Under the pieces are notes generated by a model. That model saw only the letters and a list, made by a program, of their open reading frames with translations, had not been told where the DNA came from and did not search any database. A DNA stretch of 64,000 nt from Rotaria sp. Silwood1 (Eukaryota > Rotifera > Eurotatoria > Philodinida > Philodinidae). Of the stretch, positions 35,938 to 51,725 are shown piece after piece. A program made the position numbers and the translations under genes. Where the stretch lies: the NCBI GenBank assembly GCA_905250075.1, contig CAJNOP010000011.1:2610900-2674899 (forward strand), in the 5' to 3' direction. The first letter of the stretch is position 1. Every line of letters starts with the position of its first letter.

Positions 35938-38386
35938 CAAGGGGGAAAAACTCATTCCGAGCCATTCGAATGGCTTGGAATGGATTGGAATGAATTGGAA
36001 TGAATCGGAATGGATTGGAATGAATCGAAATGGATGGGAATGCCTGAGTGGTTCCCCTTTGCAGTTGACCTTTGACCAGGGGTGAGCCATTAACATTAAT
36101 CTTAAATTAATGTTAATATTTTTCATTAACATTAATATTAATGTTAATGTTTTTCATTAATCATTAATATCAATGATTAATGTTTTCCTTTAAGAACTTA
36201 ATTCATTTATATTAATGATTAATGAAAACGTTAACATTAATATTAATGTTAATCTTTTTTGATTGATCATTAATGTTAATGTTAATGTTTTCATTAATAG
36301 TAATGACTTAATATTAATGGTTAAGTGAAGTTATTAATTAATGTCAGTACTAAAGTCCCATTAAATAAAATGGTCCACTCCTAGTGTAAAGACTTTTTAC
36401 ACGCAGATTGTGCGCATATGAAGTTGTTTTTATGACCTTTTTTTAGATTAAATTTTTGCTCTTTATTCCCTAAAAGATATCTGCAGGTTCCTTGTAAGCG
36501 AGCATCTAGGCGAGTCTCCTTCAATAAACAGAAGCTTTTAGTTCTTCTCCAACAATAAGTGCACATTTCCACTATATTTTACGCATTTTGTTGCAACATT
36601 TTCTTGAAAATCTCCATTTATATACCATAATTCGTCATACACCTCTCCCAATCTTCGAAACTTCGCATGGCGACTGAATATGTAAAACATTGATTTATTG
36701 AAAAAAGTCATTTCTACAATTAAAACAATGTCCTAAACTTGTGAAATACCTGCTTGAAGGCAAAAGATCAATAAATAACCCATAAAATATCCCATTGATA
36801 CATAAATTCTGCACATTTTTTTGTGTTTTAGACAAATTTAAGGCCTTCCATCTTATGATTGAAAAGTGATAGAAGTCTGAAACTTTTAGTGTAGTTAGGT
36901 GTCTTTGACTTCGAATTATACTAAAATTTTCAGAGTTCTATCCCTTTTCAATCACCACGTGCAAGGCGTTAAATTTGCCGAAAACACAAAACAACCTACA
37001 GAACTTATGTATCAATCCGATAGTTGTTTTCATCATATTTATTTTTCCATTTATCTTGCAGGAGAATTAGGGGCAAACATTTGATCGAAAAAAGATCGCA
37101 GAAACAATTTCAAATACACATAGGTGCACATAGAGCATTATGCTGATTCTAAAAACAATATTTATTTGAAGTCAAACCAGGATTGTTCTTTTCGAAAAGC
37201 GTCGAATAGAAAACAAAAATGATAGAAATTGAGTTTAATGAGTAATATTTGAGCAAAAGTGCTTTACTAGACATCGATTTTCAAGTTTAAAACAGTTTTA
37301 TTAGAAAGAACACATAGAATTGCATATTTAATAGAAAAATCTTACTGATGCACTTGTATAAACTATAACTTCAAAAGACTAAACAAACAGTAGCTTTGAC
37401 AATATGACCCAATCCGGGCGATATTTGGCATTTATTGTGTAGAAAAAGTTTTGAATGTCTCCAAACTACTTATAAATTTTGATAGAGAAAAGAATTTTCG
37501 TCGAGTAAGTCTATTTTTGTCAATCTAAATTGATTTTTGATGGACGTCTGGATGAAAAACGTTTTTTAGCGCTTTTAAAAAGTGTTATAGACGTTTTTTA
37601 TTATCCAACTAATTTAAGAAAAAACTGTTAGATTTGTAATCAAACCACTGAGTCCTGCCAAGTTATAGGAACTTCTAATTGAACGGTGACAAAAATAATA
37701 GTTTTTGATGCCTGAGGAGACCCCAGACATTAAAAATGAATCATGAGAAAATATATAATAAACTTGTAAAAAATAATCACGGATGACTGTTGATTCTTCG
37801 GATAATAAAATTAGATCGAGTTTCCTTTCTGGGACGCCAGGTCCAGTATTTGGTATCTTTCTTTAGGCCATAGAAATCTGAAGATATTTTTTCGTGAGAT
37901 ACCAATTAATGAAAAAAAATGACGTATGTTAATTTTTTTCTTAAAATTTATTTTCTTGATTGACTCATGAAGTCTGTCTTGAATAGTTATGATGGTTTCC
38001 ATTAGAGAGGCTCTGAAAAATTATCGAGATTACCCTCAGTATTTTTTAAATTAACTTTTCTTCCATGAAAAAATCAAAATAAAAACAATATTTGCTTCGT
38101 ATCAATCATTAATATTAATGAATTAAGTTTTTAAATGAAAACATTAACCATTAATATTAATGATTAATGAAAAACATTAATTAATGTCATTAATTAAGTC
38201 CCGTTAAATTAAATGGTCCACCCCTACCTTTGACCCTTGACCTTTGACTCGGTAGCAGACAAATGCTGGATATATGTGTTTCGCTCGGAATGGATTGGAA
38301 TGGATCGGACTGGCTAGGAATGGATCAGAATGGATTGGAATGACTGGGAATGGCTCGGAATGCCCGAATGAGATTTTTCCCCCTTG
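35938..38386. mobile_element. hAT-like element (outer), 2449 bp, GGAATG repeats, exact 8-bp target duplication
   Basis: TTCTCAAT at 35930-35937 and 38387-38394 flanks the inverted ends CAAGGGGGAAAAACTCATTC and (inverted) CAAGGGGGAAAAATCTCATTC. Next to each end lies an array of GGAATGGATT-type repeats (about 35970-36045 and 38285-38375). Almost all of the interior is a second, younger element (36077-38226), so the outer one was only about 300 bp: a MITE made almost entirely of repeat. Confidence 0.88.
36077..38226. mobile_element. hAT-like element (nested, younger), 2150 bp, TTAATG repeats, exact 8-bp target duplication
   Basis: CCTTTGAC at 36069-36076 and 38227-38234 flanks the ends CAGGGGTGAGCCATTAA and (inverted) TAGGGGTGGACCATTTAA. 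Arrays of ATTAATGTTAATATTAATG-type repeats follow at about 36085-36345 and 38103-38205. A second copy of the terminus (inverted, TAGGAGTGGACCATTTTA) ends at 36383, so a 300-bp MITE-like unit is embedded at the left side. The 1.7-kb interior (36384-38100) shows no transposase frame. Confidence 0.85.
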
Positions 38387-38394
38387 TTCTCAAT

Positions 38395-41203
38395 CCTCTG
38401 AGATGTAAGAGCTTGATCGTCAAAAATAAAATTTAGTGCAGTAGGACTTAAATGCAGAAGCGAAATTTTTTCTTATGCAGCATCATCAGAGTGGGACAGC
38501 AATGATCGAAACTCTAAGATTATCATAGCAAATGAAAGATGGTGACATATTATAGAATTATAGACTATTGTTTGAACTGTTACAATTTATATACATGTAG
38601 AAAACTTTCTCGAGTCTATCTATAATATACTATAGTACTACTGCCACTGCTTTTAGTATACCCTGAGTATATTATTTAATTTATTCACATCCGAAACATA
38701 AACAGTACTAATACCATGGTATTTACCTTGTTATTCTTGTCCATTAACAACGAGCAAATTTCCTCTATCCAAAATATATATATCCAAAAATATTTCGTCA
38801 AATGAAAGAATGATCTATTGTAGATATCTTCGTTTTTGACTTTCATATCAACATTTATACAAACATAAATGTCAGCACTATGGTTTTTTATTTGAATCTA
38901 TGCGTATGTCTGTGATAATAAAAAAAGAAAATAATTTTTTTGAAAGAGTTTTAATGATTTCTGAGATATAGTCTAAGGCACCTCAAAACAACTTTTTAGT
39001 TCGATCGGACAAAGTTAGAGAGGGTCGTAAGGCAAGTCCCATATGGTCCTATAAAAAATCAAGATATGTCTAAAAAATAATCACAAAAATCTTGTTTTGA
39101 GTTTTGTTTCTCAAACATATGTTTTCTTATTTTAGGTACTTTATCTCTAATAAAAATTTCATGCAGATCGATTGCACTCTCTTCGAGAACCATAAATGAC
39201 CAAAGAGGAAGGAAATACCCTTAATTTGAACTTTACATAGTGAAATATTTCAACCAATATAAAGGTACAATCTAATTTAATATGAAGAATTTTCTTTTAT
39301 CTTCGTTAGATTCCAAGATTCCTTTTCTTAAAAATTTTTGTATAAACCTCACTCTATATATTTGCACATCAAATCAAAGGAACTAATCTGAAAGCGAGTG
39401 TCAGATAACCATTACAGAATGAATCTCTTTTGATACAATTAAAATATATTATATGCTATTGATAGATAAAATTCATTTGTTTCGCCCATCGATGTGAATT
39501 TCGTTAAACCATTATGTTGATAGTTATTATGAGTTTCAAACAGATAAATCCATATATTGTATCAAGTAGCCATTTCTCTTGTCGCTTGAATAGAATTTCT
39601 TAGTGAAAACCTTTAAATTAAGACTTGGTTCTAACGTTAATAAAATAATTCGACATAAATTCTTTGAAAGCCTTTCAGAAATACTATCAATTAATATTTA
39701 AAAATTGTTTAACTGATAACGCTAAATAGTGATTGGTTATTTTTTTTACAACCAATGAAAATTTTTATTTTATTTTTTCGCATCGAATGTGTCAAGTAAA
39801 TCTTTTCTGTTCGTTCTACATATTTCCTATTTTTCTGGAAGGAAAAAAATTTCTTATGAATACGACAATCGAAAAAGAATTCATGATATCAATTAGTCAT
39901 ATTGATTCACTTTTAATTCAGTATTAAATCATATTCACTGTACTACTAGCAATCTTACCTATGCGATAAATATATTCGTTGTATTTCAACGAGTATTTCT
40001 TATCAAAAACGTTTTTTTTTTTTTATTTCATATTTGAAGTTTTATTTAGTATACACGTATATAATGCTACGTAATTTCGTGACATATTCAAGACAGGTAT
40101 TTATTACAGCGTTTCTAATAGAAATTCAAAACAAAGTCTAGTCATATGCTTAATTAATGCTAGTAAAATATACAACAGTGAAGTTCTGTTAAATTAGGTA
40201 TTATAAAAAAAAAAGTCAGAAAGAAAAATTTCATGTTTTCTTTTTTGACAAACATTACCTGTCGATCATAAAAAAACAAGATAATATATGAAAACAATAT
40301 TTTTTGTTTTTTTCTCTGGTAGTATTGCAAAAGTAGGAAGAAAACAATTAAAATATTTTATAATCATAGAATATATTACATTTACTAGTTTCGTAGTTAA
40401 ATATTCATCTTACCATTGTAAAAATGGGATATTGTTTCATTCAGTAAATTGTACTGTATACATTCTGGTTTTTGAGTAAAGTGTGAAGCAACATATATAT
40501 TCGTAATAACAGATATTCTGTATGTGTTACTTCTACATGCTACAGTTTTCTTAACATGAATGTTCACGAGTGAGGAAAAACAAGTCGTTCTCTTAGACTT
40601 GAAGGAATTTAGTTTTTCTTCAGTGTTTTTTTTGCGCACTAAGTCTCACAAGCGCATTCATCCCTGCCTTCCCTTAAAGTCTGATTCATTTAAGTGGAAA
40701 TCTTCTCATTCGCCTCCTGAGTCATTGAACTTGAGATACCTCTGCTCTTTGATGAATCACAATGAAATTTGACAATTATTTTCATTTTGAGTGAAAAAAA
40801 GAACAAACTATGGGATAAACTGCTTCAGTGAGTATTTAAATGTAGTTTTCACTTCCGTATTTCGAAATTTGACATCGAGTTAAGTAGATGAAATATATCT
40901 GACGGAATAAAGTTATTTTCTCTGATTGCATCATTTCTACAAAAGAATAAAAATTAAGAAAATGATATATATTTATTTATTTATGAATAAAACAAACGAA
41001 ATGTTTAAATTCATTTCATTTACATTTTGAAATATAACGTATTAATTTGTTTAGGTCGAAATAATTTAAAGAAGAATAATTTTATTTACTATACGCTATG
41101 AATTGATTTTCTCTTTTAGATTAATTTTCGTATTTTTGAGCCATGTCGGCAACTGAAATGGGTTGAATATATAAAAGCAATTCTATTCATTAAAAATCAA
41201 AAT
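38395..41203. other. intergenic, no gene recognised
   Basis: AT-rich spacer upstream of the CDK8 gene. Short ORFs (below 80 codons) show no motifs. Confidence 0.5.
41104..41119 (+). promoter_or_regulatory. acceptor-like site upstream of CDK8 start
   Basis: Pyrimidine-rich TTTTCTCTTTTAG ends at 41119, 84 bp before the CDK8 ATG. It could be a cis acceptor of a 5'-UTR intron or a spliced-leader trans-splice site; the sequence cannot tell which. Confidence 0.35.
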
Positions 41204-46541
<5,338 letters not shown>

Positions 46542-46699
46542 TCTATTCTTATGTATATAAATAATATTTATTTATTCATATATTTCTTTGTTTTACCAAC
46601 TATTTGTATATGATTGTTTTGTTTTTTTTTGTATTTTGTTCTTTCAGTGTTATTATTAATATACTTAAAAATATATAAGAAAAATCGAATATTAATTGT

Positions 46700-46713
46700 A
46701 TTTGTTTTTGTAG
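46700..46713 (+). promoter_or_regulatory. acceptor-like site abutting the TRIT1 start codon
   Basis: TTTGTTTTTGTAG ends at 46713 and the TRIT1 ATG begins at 46714. A splice acceptor directly at the start codon, only 172 bp after the CDK8 stop, is what a spliced-leader trans-splice site would look like. From memory, spliced-leader trans-splicing is known in bdelloid rotifers. Confidence 0.5.
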
Positions 46714-49700
46714 ATGGCTACAGTAACGAATTTTCGTTATACAACTTCTCCGATTATTATTATTCTAGGTGCAACAGCTGTTGGAAAAACGAAATTATCA
46801 GTTTATTTATCTAAACGTTTTAATGGAGAAATAATTAATGCTGATTCAATGCAAATATATGAAGGTTTAGATATCACAACAGCTAAACCAACAATTGCAG
46901 AACAAGATAATATTGCTCATCATTTATTTAGTTATGTGAATCCACTTGATCGTTCACATACTGTTGTGGATTATCGAAATGATGCTTTACCAATTGTGAG
47001 TTAATTATCAGAAAATAAAAATGAAAAAGAATCGAGTCGTATTTTGAGTATAGAAGAACACATTAAATAATGGAAAGTCAGTCATGCGTGTCATTTTAAC
47101 GTTTAATTCATTTTCCAAATCAATTCCAAAAAACAGAAAAATATTCTCTCATTTGTTGTTTCTCAGATTGAATCTGTAATATCTCGATCTCATCTTCCAT
47201 TTATTGTCGGTGGTACAAATTATTATATTGAATCTTTACTTTTTCATCTTAATCCACCTGAGTCATCATCCGAACATTTACGTGACAAACAAGTTACATC
47301 ATTATTAAACGACTTGTCAGAAGAAAATTTGGCAAAATTAACTTCAGTCCAATTACATGAATTATTATCGAAAATCGATAAACCAACAAGTATTCGAAGA
47401 CATCCAAATGAAGAACGTAAAATACGAAGGTTTGTTTCTATCTTCGATAATTTTTTTTTTGACAGCAGAAATTTGGATATTCTCTCAGTTGCAATAGAAA
47501 GTACCTTTAGTAAAACAAAAGCAAAAACAAGCAAAAAATAAGACATATCAATTAATCATAAAAATATATCTATGAAAATGGCGTAGGCACGTTTTATAAA
47601 TGAAAAGAATACAAAAACGATGTGCAAAGGTATGCATATAATTATATTGACGCCAATGTAAATATATGATGACTCTATCTGAATAAATAATCTCAAGCAA
47701 AAGCGTTTTGCAACTTCTATCTGTGTATTTGCATAACATTTAGAGCTATTGAATTTTATCGTGATTCTGGTGGTATTCCACTAAGTCAAGCATTAAAAAA
47801 ACAACATACTCAAAGTGGTTTCTCTTATCGAGGATCATTTCGTTTTCAACGTTGCTGTCTATTATGGTTAACATGTCGAAAAGAAGGTATATTTACATAT
47901 GCAAAACAAATAAAAACAAATATTTCTTTTCCTTGTTCTTAGAATTAGAAAGACGTATAAATGATAGAATAAAATCTATGCTTGATCGTGGTCTTATTGA
48001 TGAATTAGAAAAATTTCATGATGAATATAATCGAACATGTACACAATCAGAAGAATCATATAATTATACTCGTGGAATATTTCAAGCGATTGGTTTTAAA
48101 GAATTTCATGATTATTTACTTCTATCAGATGATGAACGAAAAAGTGAACATGGTGAAAAAGTATTTGCTCATGGTAGGTGTTAAAATTAAAAATTTTGTT
48201 TTATATTAGTATTTATAAGATGTCGAAAATACTTAATTAAAGAATCATCTTTTTTCTCTTTTATTTACATATGGCGAGACAGAGTATGAAGACGTAATGA
48301 GAAACATACGTCTGTTCAATTTTTTAGAAATAGTTCCTAGGGAGAGAAAACTTTATGCTTTTCTAATGACCTAGTTTTTATAAAAGAAGGGTCTATCTTC
48401 AACAATTGACAACTTGTCAAATTCGTTTTGCTTCCTTCAAATCTCAAAGCTGTTTATTTGATATTCAGTGTAAAAAATTGAATGAAAGGAAGTCATTTAT
48501 CAATGACTTTCACACATTCAATCGTTCACATTAAATCTTGAATAAACAGTTTTGAAATTCCAAACAAGTAACTAAATTTTGACAAGTTGTCTATTGTTGA
48601 AAATTTACTTATTTTTTAGAAAAACTAGGTCATTGGGAAACAGTGAAGTTATTCCTCCTAATAACTTATTTCAAAAAATTAAAAACACATACATTTGTGA
48701 TCAGGTCATCACGCTCTCTCACCATATATAAAAAACAAGGAAAACATACTTCTTTGCTTGTACATTTCGCTAGTGGCGTAATCAGGATTTTCCAGTATTC
48801 TGGATCTCTGTTAGAGAGCATGGGCCCCAAATGAAAACTTATGTACATTGATATTGGATTCCAATGATGGGTTTCTATCGGAAAAAATTTTGAATCAGAG
48901 TTTGCAAAAAAATTAGCATTTTCCTGAGCCCTGCCAGAAAATGTTTCACATCTTTAATGATATGTCGTTTTCAGGAACGCCATCGAAAGCTACATCAAAT
49001 TTCATCAATAGATTTCAAATTTCATTTAAAAAAATTCATCTATTCAAAAGTTGTGCGGTTTTCAATTCCTGGCGAAATTCTTTTTTTGGAAACGTCTCGA
49101 ATCTTAAAAACGCCATAACTTCTGAACGGATCAACTTTTTTAAATGAAATTTGAAATCTATTGATGAAATTTGATGTAGCTTTCGATGGCATTCTTGAAA
49201 ACGACATATCATTAAAGATATGAAATATTTTCTGGTAGGGCTCAGGAAAATGCTAATTTTTTTTTGCAAACCCTGATTCAAATTTTTTTTTCGATAGAAA
49301 TTCATCATTTGAGTCCAATATCAATGTACATAAGTTTTCATATGAGACCCATGCTCTCTGATGGAGATCCAGGATACTCGAAAATCCTGGTTACGCCACT
49401 ACATTTCGCCATCTTCGAGAAGCTCTCAAAATTATTCTAACCAATTTATTTCAAACTATTTTTCCACTGTCATCAATGCTAATAGAGACTTAAACAGTGA
49501 GTTTGAGTAGAAAATTTTCTTTTCAACAAAAATTTCAGATGATGAAAATGATTGTTTGTCTTTCAAGAGCACAGTCTCTGAAAAACCCAAATCCAAGTCT
49601 TTCATGTACCAAAATTCTAGTTAAATTACTTGAAATAATAAAAAAAATGATGTTTTTCTAAGAAATATTAGAACGGAAAGACTTTTGTACCTTCCAAGAG

Positions 49701-51634
49701 AGTGATACATGTCGATTGAAAAATATTGTAGATATCTGAAAGATATTGCAATTTGTAGAGCATTGTTTCTTCTAAAGCTCTGGATAACTTAAGCAGACTT
49801 CAAGTAGATGGAAAACTTACATTTGCGCTTTTAAAAGTCTCTATCCTTGGATAACTAGCACCCATTTCCATATTCGAAAATTCTTGTCAGATATTAAATA
49901 TCTCTAGAGAAAGCAATATTTTGGATTTTAATTAGCGTTGATGGCAGTCGAAGAAACATTGAAAATAAATCTTGACCAAATAAATATGAAAGATACCATA
50001 TATATATATATATATCGTATCGAAGTTACACCGGCCGTCGAAGTTGCAACTTCGACAGAAAATATTGACGAAGGTAATTCAGACCAACTAAATATCAAAT
50101 AATTATCAATTAATTGATGATATTATGATCAAGATATACAACTATAACTAATTTTTCATTTTAAAAACATACATATCACTTTTTTCTGAATCGACATAAA
50201 ATAAAAAAATAATTCTAAAAAGTGAAATATTACATATTTTTAATGCTTTACATGATTGGAGGCCTATTTTAAATGAGACAAAGTTCTGTAGCTAATCGAA
50301 TAGGTCTCTACAATACTACATCCTGATTTAAACAACACTTCAACTTATTATCAATAACAAAAATAAGTTTTATACCCTTTAATAACTAATACATTTTGAT
50401 TGTACTAGAGAAAATTCATGAATCTAGCGGTCTATTCCACATTTCCAACTGGTTTTCATTTTGGTCTTGGGTTCATTCTCACCCTCTGCTAGGGATTTGC
50501 CTAATATTCATGACCAGTCTTGTCATTTAATGTTAAAATGAACACCTAGATTCACAAAAAATCTCAAAGGACATCGAACTGAACCAAATCGTGGTGGTCA
50601 CTCTAATGATATGCGTGTGTTGTTTAAATCAGGATGTAGTATTGTAGAGACCTATTCGATTAGCTACAGAACTTTGTCTCATTTAAAATAGGCCTCCAAT
50701 CATGTAAAGCATTAACAATATGTAATATTTCACTTTTTAGAATTATTTTTTTATTTTATGTCGATTCAAAAAAAAAGTGATATGTATGTTTTTAAAATGA
50801 AAAATTAGTTATAGTTGTATATCTTGATCATAATATCATCAATTAATTGATAATTATTTGATATTTAGTTGGTCTGAATTAACTTCGTCAATGTTTTCTG
50901 TCGAAGTTGCAACTTCGACGGCCGGTGTAACTTCGATACGACATATATATATATACACGAATTTTTATTATTAGCTATTGAACGTCTTAAACTTTCTACA
51001 AGACAATACTCAAAATATCAAGAAAAATGGCTTCGAATGCGTCTTCTTCAACGTAATTTGAATTAGATTTTGACGTACAAAACTTTATTAAATTTGATTT
51101 TAGGTGTCGAAGAACATTCTCCCAATGTTTATGAACTTGATACAACTAATTTGTCATTATGGCATGAAAATGTTGAACAACGAGCTGAAGCTATTATTGA
51201 TGCTTTTCTAAAAGTAAATAGTTATATTCACATATTTAAAATGATGTATATTTGTTAGAATGAACAAATTCCATTTGATGCTCTTCCAAAAACACCAGTA
51301 GATGAACCTGTTTATGAACAAAATACATGTTTACCATGTCAACGTGTATTTCATATGAAATCACAATGGCTAGGTAAATGCTTCATGTCATTGTTGTTGT
51401 ACATTTTTTTGCATATTTTCTCTTTTTCATATAGATCATTTAAAAAGCAAACAACATAAACGAATAGTTCGTGCAACAGATCGAGCTGCATATCGTCAAA
51501 AATTGAATAATGCTATACCATCATTACTAAACACACTTGATTTATTACAAACGAAAAAAATTTCAGAAATAGAAAAAGAGAGTGATGAATTTGACATAGA
51601 TGAAACGATAGAACCTTTAAAAAACACTAATTGA
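46714..51634 (+). CDS. TRIT1: tRNA dimethylallyltransferase (MiaA/TRIT1 family)
   Basis: Eight exons: 46714-46995, 47167-47429, 47744-47886, 47943-48173, 50975-51052, 51104-51213, 51259-51373, 51435-51634; 473 residues, phases consistent. P-loop GATAVGKT (19-26), then NADSMQIYEGLDITTAKPT with the catalytic Asp region, HHLFSYVNP, FIVGGTNYYIESLLF and YNYTRGIFQAIGFKEF (tRNA binding). A C2H2 zinc finger lies near the C-terminus (Cys393, Cys396, His409, His415), as in eukaryotic TRIT1. It transfers an isopentenyl group to A37 of tRNAs reading UNN codons, in cytosol and mitochondria. Intron 4 (48174-50974) is swollen to 2.8 kb by three foldback elements. It lies 172 bp after CDK8 and 91 bp before the UNC13 gene. 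Confidence 0.95.
48365..48635. mobile_element. foldback element 1 in TRIT1 intron 4, 271 bp
   Basis: AATGACCTAGTTTTT at 48365 is mirrored by AAAAACTAGGTCATT ending at 48635. Inner matches (CAACAATTGACAACTTGTCAA against TTGACAAGTTGTCTATTG; CTGTTTATT against AATAAACAG) continue to a central hairpin near 48500. Noncoding; no clear target duplication. Confidence 0.65.
48771..49401. mobile_element. foldback element 2 in TRIT1 intron 4: hAT-like MITE, 631 bp, 8-bp duplication
   Basis: CATTTCGC at 48763-48770 and 49402-49409 flanks TAGTGGCGTAA ... TTACGCCACTA. Arms of about 300 bp are inverted copies almost throughout, e.g. CTACATCAAATTTCATCAAT / ATTGATGAAATTTGATGTAG. The TAGTGGCGTAA(C)CAGGATTTTC end is typical of hAT MITEs. 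There is no real coding capacity; ORFs in the arms are mirror artefacts. Confidence 0.88.
50016..50940. mobile_element. foldback element 3 in TRIT1 intron 4, 925 bp with 323-bp near-identical arms
   Basis: Arms 50016-50338 and 50617-50940 are about 97 percent identical in inverted orientation, from CGTATCGAAGTTACACCGGC to TTTAAACAACAC. A perfect 20-nt palindrome, GTCGAAGTTGCAACTTCGAC, lies near each end. Both ends abut (TA)n, so a TA duplication cannot be measured. The 278-bp centre is noncoding. High arm identity suggests recent activity or gene conversion. Confidence 0.88.
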
Positions 51635-51660
51635 TTGATATTTGTTATTGTTTACTGTTT

Positions 51661-51674
51661 GTTTTTGTTTCTAG
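51661..51674 (+). promoter_or_regulatory. acceptor-like site upstream of the UNC13 start
   Basis: GTTTTTGTTTCTAG ends at 51674, 40 bp after the TRIT1 stop and 51 bp before the proposed UNC13 ATG. There is too little room for an ordinary promoter between the genes, so a trans-splice acceptor is the simplest reading. Confidence 0.4.
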
Positions 51675-51725
51675 AAAGAATACATATATATATATTGTTT
51701 TTTTTTGTGAAAAAAATTACTTCGT

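Noticed and set aside
49036..49308. 90-codon minus ORF in TRIT1 intron 4
   Set aside because: Falls in the inverted arms of a MITE; the frame recurs mirrored on the other strand.
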